Shown here: one piece after another, positions 19,913 to 30,245 of the stretch
Layout: each line of letters starts with the position of its first letter
Numbering within the stretch: position 1 is the first letter of the stretch
DNA from: Sinorhizobium meliloti 4H41
GTDB taxonomy: Bacteria > Pseudomonadota > Alphaproteobacteria > Rhizobiales > Rhizobiaceae
Length of the DNA stretch: 64,000 nucleotides
Assembly (NCBI RefSeq): GCF_000375585.1
Contig: NZ_AQWP01000001.1
Coordinates: 124,001 to 188,000 of the forward strand
Direction: 5' to 3'
Program-made: the position numbers and the translations under genes
The notes under the pieces: model-generated
Told to the model about the DNA's origin: nothing
Database searches by the model: none
Seen by the model: the letters and a program-made list of their open reading frames with translations, nothing else

Positions 19913-20719
19913 TTAATCCGCGTCTGCGACCCGCAAGGCTTCGAGCGTCGGCATCGAAGTGATGTTGTAGCCGGAATCCACATAGTGAATTTCCCCGGTG
20001 ACGCCGCGCGAGAGGTCCGAGAGCAGATAAAGTGCGGAACTGCCGACGTCTTCTATGGTGACGGTCCGGCGTAGGGGCGAGTTCTTCTGCTGCCAGGAGA
20101 GCATAGCGCGCGCGTCGGAAATGCCGGCGCCTGCAAGCGTCCGGATCGGACCGGCCGAGATCGCATTGACGCGGATGCCGCGCGCTCCGTAATCGGCGGC
20201 CAGGTAGCGTACCGAAGCTTCGAGCGCGGCTTTGGCGACGCCCATGACGTTGTAGTTCGGCATGACCCGCATCGAGCCGCCATAGGTGAGCGTCAGCATG
20301 GTGCCGCCCTCGCTCATCAGCTCCGCCGCACGCTTGGCAATCTCGGTAAAGGAGAAGCAGGAGATCACCATGGTGCGGCTGAAATTGTCCCGCGTCGTGT
20401 CCGCATAGAGACCCTTTAGCTCGTTCTTGTCCGAGAAGCCGATGGCGTGGACGACGAAATCGAGCTTGCCCCAGCGCTCCCTTATGGCGTCGACGACTGC
20501 GTCGACGGAGTCGAGGTCCTCGACGTCGCAGGGGAGCAGGAAGTCGGAATTGACCTCCGCAGCCAGCGGCTTGACGCGCTTGCCGAGAGCTTCGCCCTGA
20601 TAGGTGAAGGCGAGCTCGGCGCCCTGAGCGGCGAGAGACTTGGCGATACCCCAGGCAATAGAATGGTTGTTGGCGACGCCCATGATGAGGCCGCGCTTTC
20701 CGTTCATCAGTCCGTTCAT
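19913..20719 (-). CDS. fabI: Enoyl-[acyl-carrier-protein] reductase (NADH), FabI
   Basis: Catalyses the last step of each fatty acid elongation round. The protein has 268 aa. The catalytic Tyr146, Tyr156 and Lys163 fall at the same numbers as in E. coli FabI (LTLTYGGSM and YNVMGVAK). The NADH-binding start is GLIMGVANNHSIAWGIA. The ATG at 20719 lies 4 bp after the fabB stop, so translation is probably coupled; a start further upstream would run into fabB. It is the last gene of fabA-fabB-fabI. Rhizobia often carry a second fabI elsewhere, so this copy may be specialised. Confidence 0.96.
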   Translation of the reverse strand: MNGLMNGKRGLIMGVANNHSIAWGIAKSLAAQGAELAFTYQGEALGKRVKPLAAEVNSDFLLPCDVEDLDSVDAVVDAIRERWGKLDFVVHAIGFSDKNELKGLYADTTRDNFSRTMVISCFSFTEIAKRAAELMSEGGTMLTLTYGGSMRVMPNYNVMGVAKAALEASVRYLAADYGARGIRVNAISAGPIRTLAGAGISDARAMLSWQQKNSPLRRTVTIEDVGSSALYLLSDLSRGVTGEIHYVDSGYNITSMPTLEALRVADAD

Positions 20720-20723
20720 CGTG

Positions 20724-21944
20724 TTATCCGTTATAGCGCTGGAAGACGAGCGTCGCGTTCGTGCCGCCGAAGCCGAAGGAGTTCGAAAGAACCGTGTCGA
20801 TCTTGGCATTGTCGATGCGCTTGCGGACGATCGGCACGCCTTCGAATTCGGGGTCGAGCTCGGTGATGTGAGCGCTTTCGCCGATGAAGCCGGCCTGCAT
20901 CATCAGGAGACCGTAGATCGATTCCTGCACGCCGGCGGCGCCGAGCGAGTGGCCGGTCAGCGATTTCGTGGACTGCACATGCGGCATCTTTTCGCCGAAG
21001 ACCTCGCGGATGGCGCCGATCTCCTTCTGATCGCCGACCGGCGTCGAAGTGCCGTGGGTATTGATGTAGTCGACCTCGCCCTTCACCGTGGCCAGCGCCT
21101 GGCGCATGCAGCGCACCGCGCCCTCGCCGGAAGGCGCGACCATGTCGTAGCCGTCCGAAGTGGCGCCGTAACCGACGATTTCCGCATAGATCTTGGCGCC
21201 GCGCGCCTTGGCGCGCTCCAGTTCTTCCAGAACGAGAACGCCGGCACCGCCGGCGATGACGAAGCCGTCGCGGTTCGCGTCATAGGCACGTGAGGCGACG
21301 GATGGCGTGTCGTTGTACTTCGACGACATGGCGCCCATGGCGTCGAAGAGATTGGACATGGTCCAGTCGAGATCCTCGTGGCCGCCCGCGAACATGACGT
21401 CCTGCTTCCCCCACTGGATCATTTCCGCGGCATTGCCGATGCAATGCGCCGAAGTCGAGCAGGCCGACGAGATCGAGTAGTTGACGCCGTGGATCTGGAA
21501 CCAGGTCGCAAGCGTCGCCGAAGCCGTAGACGACATCGCCTTCGGCACCACGAAGGGGCCGATCCGCTTCGGGCTGTTGTTCTTGCGGGTGATCTCCGCC
21601 GCTTCGACGATCGCGCGGGTAGAAGGGCCGCCCGAACCCATGATGATGCCGGTGCGCTCATTGGTGATGTCGCCGGCCTCGAGCCCGGAATCGGCGATCG
21701 CCTGCTTCATCGCCACATGGTTCCAGGCGCCGCCCTGGGACAGGAAGCGCATGGCGCGGCGGTCGACGAGGTCGCTCGGGTCGAGCGTCGGCGCTCCCCA
21801 GACCTGGCACTTGAAGCCGTGCTCGGCAAAATCCGGAGAAAACGTGATGCCCGACCGCGCATCGCGGAGCGACGCGGTGACTTCGTCGGCATCGCTGCCG
21901 ATGGAGGAAACGATGCCGAGGCCCGTTACAACAACCCGTCTCAT
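20724..21944 (-). CDS. fabB: 3-oxoacyl-[acyl-carrier-protein] synthase I
   Basis: Condensing enzyme for unsaturated fatty acid elongation (406 aa). The Cys-His-His triad is visible: Cys162 in [12 protein letters not shown], the His of [11 protein letters not shown] and the His of [10 protein letters not shown]. It belongs to the KAS I rather than the KAS II branch by context, being next to fabA as in the anaerobic pathway of E. coli-type bacteria. The start at 21944 ([16 protein letters not shown]) is the family start. fabA ends 49 bp upstream and fabI begins 4 bp downstream. Confidence 0.96.
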   Translation of the reverse strand: MRRVVVTGLGIVSSIGSDADEVTASLRDARSGITFSPDFAEHGFKCQVWGAPTLDPSDLVDRRAMRFLSQGGAWNHVAMKQAIADSGLEAGDITNERTGIIMGSGGPSTRAIVEAAEITRKNNSPKRIGPFVVPKAMSSTASATLATWFQIHGVNYSISSACSTSAHCIGNAAEMIQWGKQDVMFAGGHEDLDWTMSNLFDAMGAMSSKYNDTPSVASRAYDANRDGFVIAGGAGVLVLEELERAKARGAKIYAEIVGYGATSDGYDMVAPSGEGAVRCMRQALATVKGEVDYINTHGTSTPVGDQKEIGAIREVFGEKMPHVQSTKSLTGHSLGAAGVQESIYGLLMMQAGFIGESAHITELDPEFEGVPIVRKRIDNAKIDTVLSNSFGFGGTNATLVFQRYNG

Positions 21945-21993
21945 GTCAGATGACCTTTTCTTCGATTGGAACCGTGCGGGGGTCGCCCGCAGT

Positions 21994-22509
21994 TCAGTCG
22001 GCCTTTTCCTGGAAGAGGCCGACCCTGAGATCGGTGGCCTTGTAGATCGTTTCGCCATCGGCCTTCATCCAGCCGTCGGCGATGCCAAGAACCAGACGGC
22101 CGCGCATGACGCGCTTGAAGTCGATGCCGTATTCTACCAGCTTGGTCTTCGGCGTCACCATGCCGGTGAACTTCACTTCTCCGGTGGAGATGGCGCGGCC
22201 CTTGCCCGCCTCGCCGAGCCAGCCGAGAAAGAAACCGGTCAATTGCCACATTGCGTCGAGACCGAGGCAGCCGGGCATGACCGGATCGCCCATGAAGTGG
22301 CAGGGAAAGAACCAGAGATCCGGCGTAATGTCGAATTCGGCGCGGACATAACCCTTGTCGTTTGGCCCGCCCGTTTCCGAAATGTCGGTGATGCGGTTGA
22401 ACATCAGCATCGGCGGCAGCGGCAGCTGCGCATTGCCGGGGCCAAACATTTCGCCTCGGCCGCAGATCAGGATTTCCTCATAGCTGAAGCTGGATTGTCT
22501 GGTGGTCAT
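21994..22509 (-). CDS. fabA: Bifunctional 3-hydroxydecanoyl-ACP dehydratase/isomerase
   Basis: Introduces the cis double bond at the C10 stage of fatty acid synthesis. The protein has 171 aa. The active-site His71 in [11 protein letters not shown] and Asp85 in [11 protein letters not shown] match the family. The start is the ATG at 22509 ([14 protein letters not shown]). First gene of the fabA-fabB-fabI operon and divergent from irr; the shared 377-bp gap must hold both promoters. Confidence 0.97.
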   Translation of the reverse strand: MTTRQSSFSYEEILICGRGEMFGPGNAQLPLPPMLMFNRITDISETGGPNDKGYVRAEFDITPDLWFFPCHFMGDPVMPGCLGLDAMWQLTGFFLGWLGEAGKGRAISTGEVKFTGMVTPKTKLVEYGIDFKRVMRGRLVLGIADGWMKADGETIYKATDLRVGLFQEKAD

Positions 22510-22886
22510 GAATGGTTGCTTCCCGAGTCTATTATGTGTTCTCCGACCTGCTTTAGTGCAAGTTCGGTCTGATTTGAAGCGCAACCTGTCATCCGCGGCT
22601 GCGATGCGGGCTACGGCTCATGACGTTCCAAATAGGGCGGCATGCGGGTGTAGGAAAGCTCTCTCATCGTCGCCGAACCGCTCGGAATGGTGACATCATT
22701 CCGCCGTCGCTTACAGTATGAATGTGGCGGCGGCCAGAGTTAAATGCCCGCCTTCCCCCGCTTTGGGCCGATTTTCAGGCGTTTGCGGCCTTCGCACGTG
22801 CGGAATCTATTGAAAGCCGCGGCGCCAGAAGTTATATCGCAAATTGATAATCCACGGATCCCGCAGGTATATCGGAACGGCTGTCG
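22510..22886. other. fabA-irr divergent intergenic region
   Basis: 377 bp between divergent fabA and irr. The irr-proximal end (about 22830-22880) is AT-rich, with TTATATCGC and GTATATCGG, possible -10 elements for irr. I found no TTTAGAA-N3-TTCTAAA Irr box here and no long open frame or hairpin. Nothing else could be supported. Confidence 0.5.
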
Positions 22887-23309
22887 ATGACGAAAGCAAC
22901 GCACATGTCCTCACAGGAGAGGCTGCGCAGTTCGGGTTTGCGCCCGACGCGCCAGCGCGTTGCGCTTGCCGATCTGATCTTCGCCAAGGGCGACCGTCAC
23001 CTGACGGTGGAGGAACTCCATGAAGAGGCCGTCACGGCCGGCGTTCCCGTTTCGCTCGCGACCGTCTACAACACGCTCCACCAGTTCACCGAAGCCGGCA
23101 TGATCCGCGTCCTCGCCGTCGAGAGCGCCAGGACCTATTTCGATACGAATGTCTCGGATCACCACCATTTCTTCATCGAGGGCGAAAACGAAGTCCTCGA
23201 CATTCCGGTGAGCAATATTCAGATCGACAATCTCCCCGAACCGCCGGAAGGCATGGAGATCTCCCATGTCGACGTGGTAATCCGGCTGCGTCACAAGAGC
23301 GAGCGCTGA
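22887..23309 (+). CDS. irr: Iron response regulator Irr (Fur family)
   Basis: Global iron regulator of Rhizobiales (140 aa) that represses or activates genes according to haem/iron status by binding ICE palindromes. It has a winged helix with LRSSGLRPTRQRVALADLIF and VSLATVYNTLHQFTEAGMIR. The dimerisation domain carries the SDHHHFFIEGENEV His cluster, typical of Irr and different from Fur. I see no N-terminal Cys-Pro haem motif as in Bradyrhizobium Irr, which fits the non-Bradyrhizobium Irr group. A probable target, mbfA, is in this window (operator at 50630). Adjacency to fabA is conserved in rhizobia. Confidence 0.93.
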   Translation: MTKATHMSSQERLRSSGLRPTRQRVALADLIFAKGDRHLTVEELHEEAVTAGVPVSLATVYNTLHQFTEAGMIRVLAVESARTYFDTNVSDHHHFFIEGENEVLDIPVSNIQIDNLPEPPEGMEISHVDVVIRLRHKSER

Positions 23310-23339
23310 GCGTCGTCGCTCTCGCGCCACGAAGTTTCG

Positions 23340-23975
23340 TCACATCACGTCCTTCGGGTCGCGGCCGGGCCCGGCCTTGCCCGTCGGCAGCGTCCAGCCG
23401 TATCGAAGCGCGCCGCCCCGCACGGCGAAGGCCGTGACGACGCCGAGTGCGGACGCTGCGACGAGCGGCAATCCGACCAGGCTGGCCAGGACGAAGGCGC
23501 CGGCGCCGATGAGGGCGGCGCTGACGTAGATCTCCGGCCTCAGGAGGACAGAGGGCTCGCCGGCCAGAAGATCGCGCAGAACCCCGCCGAAGGTCGCCGT
23601 CAGGGCGCCCGTGACCAGGGCGACGATAGGCGAGCCGGTCGCCGCCAGCCCCTTTGCCGCGCCCATCACGCAATAGGCCGAGAGGCCGAGCGCGTCGAGC
23701 CATACGAGCATCCGGTAGCGTGATTCGAGCAAATGGGACGTGAGGAAGACGGCCACCGCCACTGCCGCGCAGACGATGATGAAATTAGGGTTCACCACCC
23801 AGAACACCGGCGTCGCGCCGAGAACGAGGTCGCGGATGGTACCGCCGCCAATGCCCGTCGCGGAAGCGAGAAACAGATAGCCGATGATGTCGAGCTGCTT
23901 GCGGGAGGCCGACAGCGCGCCGGTCGCCGCAAAGATTGCGACGCCCGCATAGTCGAGGAATTCGAGGATCGGCAT
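23340..23975 (-). CDS. TRIC-type (UPF0126) membrane channel family protein
   Basis: Integral membrane protein of 211 aa with about seven hydrophobic segments and two glycine-rich inverted halves. The repeat signature is TGIGGGTIRDLVLG in the first half and TATFGGVLRDLLAGE in the second, the paired Gly-Gly-x-x-Arg-Asp motif of prokaryotic TRIC cation channels (older name UPF0126). Cation conduction is inferred from the family. The start at 23975 (MPILEFLDYAGVAIF) places the first membrane segment at the N-terminus; an upstream in-frame ATG would add seven residues. It is convergent with irr. Confidence 0.9.
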   Translation of the reverse strand: MPILEFLDYAGVAIFAATGALSASRKQLDIIGYLFLASATGIGGGTIRDLVLGATPVFWVVNPNFIIVCAAVAVAVFLTSHLLESRYRMLVWLDALGLSAYCVMGAAKGLAATGSPIVALVTGALTATFGGVLRDLLAGEPSVLLRPEIYVSAALIGAGAFVLASLVGLPLVAASALGVVTAFAVRGGALRYGWTLPTGKAGPGRDPKDVM

Positions 23976-24038
23976 GGCTGCTCCGCTTGGCTGCAAGTCT
24001 CCTCTAATCGTAACCTATTAAAGAAAACATGCGGTAGG

Positions 24039-24827
24039 CTACCGCGGCAGCAGCGTCTCAGTCCGGCCGAGGAGATAATAGGCAACGAGCCCTGTCCACT
24101 CCTTGGCGGCCGTCGTCGCCAATTGGGCATTGAGCGAGGGCTGGGTGAAATCGAAGCCGAGCCGCACCTTGCCGCTCGTGCGATAATCCGTCGGCCAGGG
24201 CGTGACTTCCATGCCGTTTGCGCGAAAGAGGCCGATCGAGCGCGGCATGTGGTAAGCGGAGGTCACGAGCGCACAACGCTCGAGCCCGTTCTCGGCCAGC
24301 AAATCCCTGGTATAGCGTGCGTTTTCGAAGGTCGTCCGCGATTCTCCCTCGCGGATCAGCCGGTTGGAACCGATGCCGAAGGTCCCGAAGAATTTCTGCG
24401 AGGCATGCGCGTCGCCCTCGTAGATGCCGCTGAGCGACCCGTCTCCGCCCGAGACAAGGATGCGAGCCTGGGGATAGGCCCGCGCGAGCCTCAAGGTTTC
24501 GACGAAGCGTTCGGCCGCCTGGTTCAGCTCCATGCCGCCGCGGCTCGCCATCACCACATTCTCGAAGGCGCCCCCGAGCACGATGATGCAAGCAAGCTCC
24601 GTCGGCTCCGTCGCGGGGCGGGGAAACCGGTCCTCGAGGATCTGCAGGAAATAGGAGCCGGCGGTGGTGAAGAGAGTGACGAAGAGGACGGCGAGCCCGA
24701 AGACGCTCAAAGTACCGCCGCTGCGGCGGAAACGGCCAAGCATAAGCAGCACGCCGGCGAACAGGGCGAGGAAGGCGAGGGACAGCGGCTGGGCTACGAG
24801 CCAGAAGATTTTCGAGACGAGAAACAT
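24039..24827 (-). CDS. YdcF/SanA/ElyC family membrane protein (DUF218)
   Basis: Membrane-anchored protein of 262 aa. Two N-terminal hydrophobic segments (about residues 5-30 and 38-62) precede a DUF218 domain containing CIIVLGGAFEN, ILVSGGDGS, ENARYTRDLL and VTSAYHMPRSIGLF. Relatives such as ElyC and SanA act in envelope integrity, possibly in lipid-carrier or peptidoglycan metabolism; the biochemical activity is not settled. It lies between the TRIC gene and tRNA-Ala, all three on the minus strand. Confidence 0.88.
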   Translation of the reverse strand: MFLVSKIFWLVAQPLSLAFLALFAGVLLMLGRFRRSGGTLSVFGLAVLFVTLFTTAGSYFLQILEDRFPRPATEPTELACIIVLGGAFENVVMASRGGMELNQAAERFVETLRLARAYPQARILVSGGDGSLSGIYEGDAHASQKFFGTFGIGSNRLIREGESRTTFENARYTRDLLAENGLERCALVTSAYHMPRSIGLFRANGMEVTPWPTDYRTSGKVRLGFDFTQPSLNAQLATTAAKEWTGLVAYYLLGRTETLLPR

Positions 24828-25009
24828 GGGCAGATCGTTCTTCGGCCTCGGCCGGTAAAGATTTCATGAATGACGGCGCCGCGTCTAGCGGCGTGCACAA
24901 TACAGGACGATAGCCTGGTGCGCCTCGCCGGTTGCTGCACGGCAAGGTTTTTCTTTGCGAGCAGCGTTCAAGCGGCTGAATTCCTTACGTCGGGGGATCG
25001 AAAAGATTT

Positions 25010-25085
<76 letters not shown>

Positions 25086-25330
25086 ATCAGGGTCCGGCTT
25101 TGCCGGTCCGGGAAGATCGCGAGGCGCGTTGCGCCCGGCGAGTGGCGGCTTATTACTTCTGCTAGGTGCAGATGGCAAGCCGAAAAGTGAGGGCCGGGAC
25201 GAATTATTTTTTGGCTCCGGCCGGATGCTTCGATGCCGATCGCGTTCGACGGATGGGGCGGCTTCGTGCGCCTTTCGAAACGCTTGCGGGCAGGCATGCG
25301 GGCGCTGATCCGCCCGCGACGCCAGTCTGT

Positions 25331-25720
25331 TCAGACGTCGTCGTCCTCGTCGGAAACGCCGATGATGTCGCTCATGTCGTCGTCATCGTCTTCGTCGTCG
25401 GTCTGGAGGAAGGTGTCGTCGTCGTCACCCTCGATCTCGACATCGTCGTCGCCGAGATCCGGCAGATCGTCGCCGCCCGAGGCTTCGTCGTCCGCTTCCT
25501 CGAGCGAGACGAGTTCGACTTCCGTGTTCTCGGTATCGACTTCCTTGACGTCTTCCTCTTCTTCCTTCTCGAGCACCTTGGCGACGGAGGTTTCCTCGAA
25601 GAAGGACAGCGGATAGGACTTGCCCGTGTAGGGGGAGACGATCGGATCACGGTTCAGATCGTAGAATTTGCGCCCCGTTTCCGGGTCGATGCGCTTTGTT
25701 CCAAGTTCCGGTTTTGCCAC
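25331..25720 (-). CDS. FYDLN-acid domain protein (TIGR02300 family)
   Basis: Small acidic protein (129 aa) found mainly in alphaproteobacteria, function unknown. The conserved N-terminal 50 residues (KPELGTKRIDPETGRKFYDL, then SPYTGKSYP) resemble a zinc-ribbon-less nucleic-acid-binding start. The last 80 residues are almost entirely Asp/Glu with a few Val/Leu. The start is assigned to GTG at 25720 because AGAGG lies at 8-base spacing; a TTG six bases upstream would be too close to that site. It lies between tRNA-Ala and aroA and is divergent from aroA. Confidence 0.88.
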   Translation of the reverse strand: MAKPELGTKRIDPETGRKFYDLNRDPIVSPYTGKSYPLSFFEETSVAKVLEKEEEEDVKEVDTENTEVELVSLEEADDEASGGDDLPDLGDDDVEIEGDDDDTFLQTDDEDDDDDMSDIIGVSDEDDDV

Positions 25721-25890
25721 AGTCAAAGCCTCTTGAATGGCCGGCGAGCCGGCTCTTGCCGGAAAGCCGGCGGTTAGAAACGTATCAAGCTTATGATGAT
25801 TAGCCGGTCCCCATAATCATCTTGGCGAGTTCTGTCAAAGATAAACTTCCGCGAGCTCCGGTCGTCATTTTCTTCGCAGCAGGAGGATGA

Positions 25891-27371
<1,481 letters not shown>

Positions 27372-27372
<1 letters not shown>

Positions 27373-28010
27373 TGACCTTCGTAATCGCCATCGATGGGCC
27401 TGCGGCCGCCGGCAAGGGAACGCTCTCGCGCCGGATCGCCGAGCAATACGGCTTCCACCATCTCGACACGGGGCTCACCTATCGCGCCACCGCCAAGGCG
27501 CTCATGGATGCCGGACTGCCGCTCGGCGACGAGGCGGTGGCCGAGACGATGGCGCGCGAGGTGGACCTTTCCGGGCTCGATCGCGCCGTGCTTTCGGAGC
27601 ATTCGATCGGCGAGGCGGCGTCGAAGATCGCCGTCATGCCGGCCGTGCGCCGGGCACTGGTCGAGGCGCAGCGGGCCTTCGCGCGCAAGGAGCCGGGTAC
27701 CGTGCTCGACGGGCGCGACATCGGCACGGTCGTCTGCCCTGATGCGGCGGTGAAGCTCTATGTGACCGCTTCCCCCGAAGTGCGGGCGAAACGGCGCCAT
27801 GACGAGATCATCGCCGGCGGCGGAAAGGCTGACTACGCCGCGGTTTTCGAGGACGTGAAGAAGCGTGACGAGCGCGACATGGGTCGTGCCGACAGTCCTT
27901 TGAGACCTGCCGAGGACGCGCACTTGCTTGATACTTCCGAAATGAGTATAGAGGCGGCATTCCAGGCGGCGAAGACGCTGGTCGACGCCGCCCTGAAAGA
28001 GAAGATTTGA
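27372..28010 (+). CDS. cmk: Cytidylate kinase
   Basis: Phosphorylates CMP and dCMP (212 aa). The P-loop is [15 protein letters not shown]; the CMP-binding segment has [11 protein letters not shown], and [20 protein letters not shown] and RRHDEI are family blocks. It overlaps the aroA stop by one base (TGATG). The aroA-cmk-rpsA order is conserved in proteobacteria. rpsA begins 162 bp downstream with its own leader. Confidence 0.97.
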
Positions 28011-28172
28011 AGAAGGCCTGATCCGGCCCAGCCGGTCTCCTTCTTGAAAATAGCCTGAAATTCCGTCCACGCGCCGGATTGCTCCATGACAGGAGCGGAC
28101 TGGGTTCAGGCCTGTCTAACACCAACCCCCGGCGCACATGCGTTTCCGGCAGGAGACGCAGCAGGAGATTAT

Positions 28173-29879
28173 ATGTCTGCAACCAACCCCACCCGTGATG
28201 ATTTCGCAGCGCTTCTGGAAGAGTCCTTCGCCAAGACGGACCTCGCCGAAGGCTATGTCGCCAAGGGCATCGTCACGGCGATCGAAAAAGACGTCGCAAT
28301 CGTCGACGTCGGCCTCAAGGTCGAAGGCCGCGTACCGCTGAAGGAATTCGGCGCCAAGGCCAAGGACGGCACGCTGAAGGTCGGCGACGAAGTCGAAGTC
28401 TATGTCGAGCGCATTGAAAACGCACTCGGCGAAGCAGTCCTTTCGCGCGAGAAGGCCCGCCGCGAAGAGAGCTGGCAGCGCCTGGAAGTCAAGTTTGAAG
28501 CCGGCGAACGCGTCGAAGGCATCATATTCAACCAGGTCAAGGGCGGCTTCACCGTCGATCTCGACGGCGCCGTAGCCTTCCTGCCGCGTTCGCAGGTCGA
28601 CATCCGTCCGATCCGCGACGTGACGCCGCTGATGCACAACCCGCAGCCCTTCGAAATCCTGAAGATGGACAAGCGCCGCGGCAACATCGTCGTTTCGCGC
28701 CGCACGGTTCTCGAAGAGTCCCGCGCCGAGCAGCGTTCTGAAATCGTTCAGAACCTCGAGGAAGGCCAGGTTGTCGAGGGTGTCGTCAAGAACATCACCG
28801 ATTACGGTGCGTTCGTCGACCTCGGCGGCATCGATGGCCTGCTGCACGTCACCGACATGGCGTGGCGCCGCGTCAACCATCCGTCGGAAATCCTGAACAT
28901 CGGCCAGCAGGTCAAGGTTCAGATCATCCGCATCAACCAGGAAACCCACCGCATCTCGCTCGGCATGAAGCAGCTCGAGTCCGATCCGTGGGACGGCATC
29001 GGTGCGAAGTATCCGGTCGGCAAGAAGATCTCCGGTACCGTCACGAACATCACCGACTACGGTGCCTTCGTCGAGCTGGAGCCGGGCATCGAAGGCCTGA
29101 TTCACATCTCCGAAATGTCCTGGACGAAGAAGAACGTTCACCCCGGCAAGATCCTGTCCACGAGCCAGGAAGTCGACGTGGTCGTTCTCGAAGTCGACCC
29201 GACCAAGCGCCGCATCTCGCTCGGCCTCAAGCAGACGCTCGAGAACCCGTGGCAGGCCTTCGCGCATAGCCATCCGGCTGGCACGGAAGTCGAAGGCGAA
29301 GTCAAGAACAAGACCGAATTCGGTCTGTTCATCGGCCTCGATGGCGATGTCGACGGCATGGTCCACCTCTCCGACCTCGACTGGAACCGTCCGGGCGAAC
29401 AGGTCATCGAAGAGTTCAACAAGGGCGACGTCGTTCGTGCTGTCGTTCTCGACGTGGACGTCGACAAGGAGCGCATCTCGCTCGGCATCAAGCAGCTCGG
29501 CCGCGATGCGGTCGGTGAAGCTGCCGCTTCCGGCGAACTGCGCAAGAACGCCGTCGTTTCGGCAGAAGTCATCGGCGTCAACGATGGCGGCATCGAAGTG
29601 CGGCTCGTCAACCACGAGGACGTCACCGCCTTCATCCGTCGCGCCGACCTCTCGCGCGATCGCGACGAACAGCGTCCGGAGCGTTTCTCGGTCGGCCAGA
29701 CCGTCGACGCGCGGGTCACCAACTTCTCCAAGAAGGACCGCAAGATCCAGCTGTCGATCAAGGCTCTGGAAATCGCGGAAGAGAAGGAAGCCGTCGCTCA
29801 GTTCGGCTCTTCCGACTCGGGTGCTTCGCTCGGCGACATTCTGGGCGCTGCGCTCAAGAACCGCCAGAACAACGAGTAA
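28173..29879 (+). CDS. rpsA: 30S ribosomal protein S1
   Basis: mRNA-binding ribosomal protein with six S1 domains in 568 aa. Examples are KGIVTAIEKDVAIVDVGLKV, GVVKNITDYGAFVDLGGIDG, GTVTNITDYGAFVELEPGIE and GEVKNKTEFGLFIGLDGDVD, with clear repeated DYGAFV cores in domains 3-4. The ATG at 28173 is preceded by AGGAG and gives MSATNPTRDDFAALLEESFA, the family start; the upstream in-frame 28086 ATG would add a non-conserved leader. Its own strong terminator follows. Confidence 0.98.
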   Translation: MSATNPTRDDFAALLEESFAKTDLAEGYVAKGIVTAIEKDVAIVDVGLKVEGRVPLKEFGAKAKDGTLKVGDEVEVYVERIENALGEAVLSREKARREESWQRLEVKFEAGERVEGIIFNQVKGGFTVDLDGAVAFLPRSQVDIRPIRDVTPLMHNPQPFEILKMDKRRGNIVVSRRTVLEESRAEQRSEIVQNLEEGQVVEGVVKNITDYGAFVDLGGIDGLLHVTDMAWRRVNHPSEILNIGQQVKVQIIRINQETHRISLGMKQLESDPWDGIGAKYPVGKKISGTVTNITDYGAFVELEPGIEGLIHISEMSWTKKNVHPGKILSTSQEVDVVVLEVDPTKRRISLGLKQTLENPWQAFAHSHPAGTEVEGEVKNKTEFGLFIGLDGDVDGMVHLSDLDWNRPGEQVIEEFNKGDVVRAVVLDVDVDKERISLGIKQLGRDAVGEAAASGELRKNAVVSAEVIGVNDGGIEVRLVNHEDVTAFIRRADLSRDRDEQRPERFSVGQTVDARVTNFSKKDRKIQLSIKALEIAEEKEAVAQFGSSDSGASLGDILGAALKNRQNNE

Positions 29880-29902
29880 TCGTTGACGGACTTGAAATGA
29901 TA

Positions 29903-29934
29903 AGCCCGCGGAGAGTGATCTCCGCGGGCTTTTT
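29903..29934 (+). terminator. Intrinsic terminator after rpsA
   Basis: AGCCCGCGGAGA pairs with TCTCCGCGGGCT around a GTGA loop, followed by TTTTC. It is a perfect 12-bp stem 23 bp after the stop. Confidence 0.93.
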
Positions 29935-29940
29935 CGTGGG

Positions 29941-29985
29941 CTGTAGCGACCTTTGCGCGTCTTATGAGACGCGCGGCGCAGTGGG
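29941..29985. repeat. Family A palindrome
   Basis: CTGTAGCGACCTTT is followed by the perfect hairpin GCGCGTCT-TATG-AGACGCGC (29955-29974) and GGCGCAG. Compared with 16315 and 35682, the stem has C-G replaced by T-A at the inner pair, so pairing is kept. The orientation is opposite to the copies at 33084 and 35682. Confidence 0.7.
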
Positions 29986-30007
29986 AAAAACCGTTACACT
30001 TTGTGCT

Positions 30008-30219
30008 CTAAGGCCTGTTGAGATTCGGGTCACCCGCCGCCGCTTGTCTGATTTCCTCATTCCTGTGCTCGTCACAGGAATCCAGCCAGACCAAGTCCTT
30101 GGGCTGAAAGAACTCTTCCCGCGCCGCAGACGCGGCGCTGCTCTCAACCCTGTGACGAGCACAGGAATGAGGGAATCACACAAGCGGCGGCAGGTGCCCG
30201 AATCTCAACAGGCCTTAGG
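30008..30219. repeat. 212-bp near-perfect inverted-repeat element (family C, extended copy)
   Basis: The left arm begins CTAAGGCCTGTTGAGATTCG and runs about 70 bases to GTCACAGG. The right arm is its near-perfect reverse complement, ending CGAATCTCAACAGGCCTTAG. The 70-base core between holds CCAGCCAGACCAAGTCCTTG and a GCGCCGCAGACGCGGCGC palindrome. The core recurs at 51664-51780 (inverted) and 58998-59118. Short frames inside are repeat sequence, not genes. The structure fits a non-autonomous MITE-like or RIME-like element. Confidence 0.7.
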
Positions 30220-30245
30220 TCGACCCGACCTGAAGACATCTTGAT

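Noticed and set aside
22510-22886. An Irr box between fabA and irr
   Set aside because: No TTTAGAA-N3-TTCTAAA or close variant is present; autoregulation cannot be claimed from sequence.
29897-30244. Short plus-strand frame through the 212-bp inverted repeat
   Set aside because: It is translated repeat sequence (TSTGM and LVTG fragments recur at other copies), not a gene.
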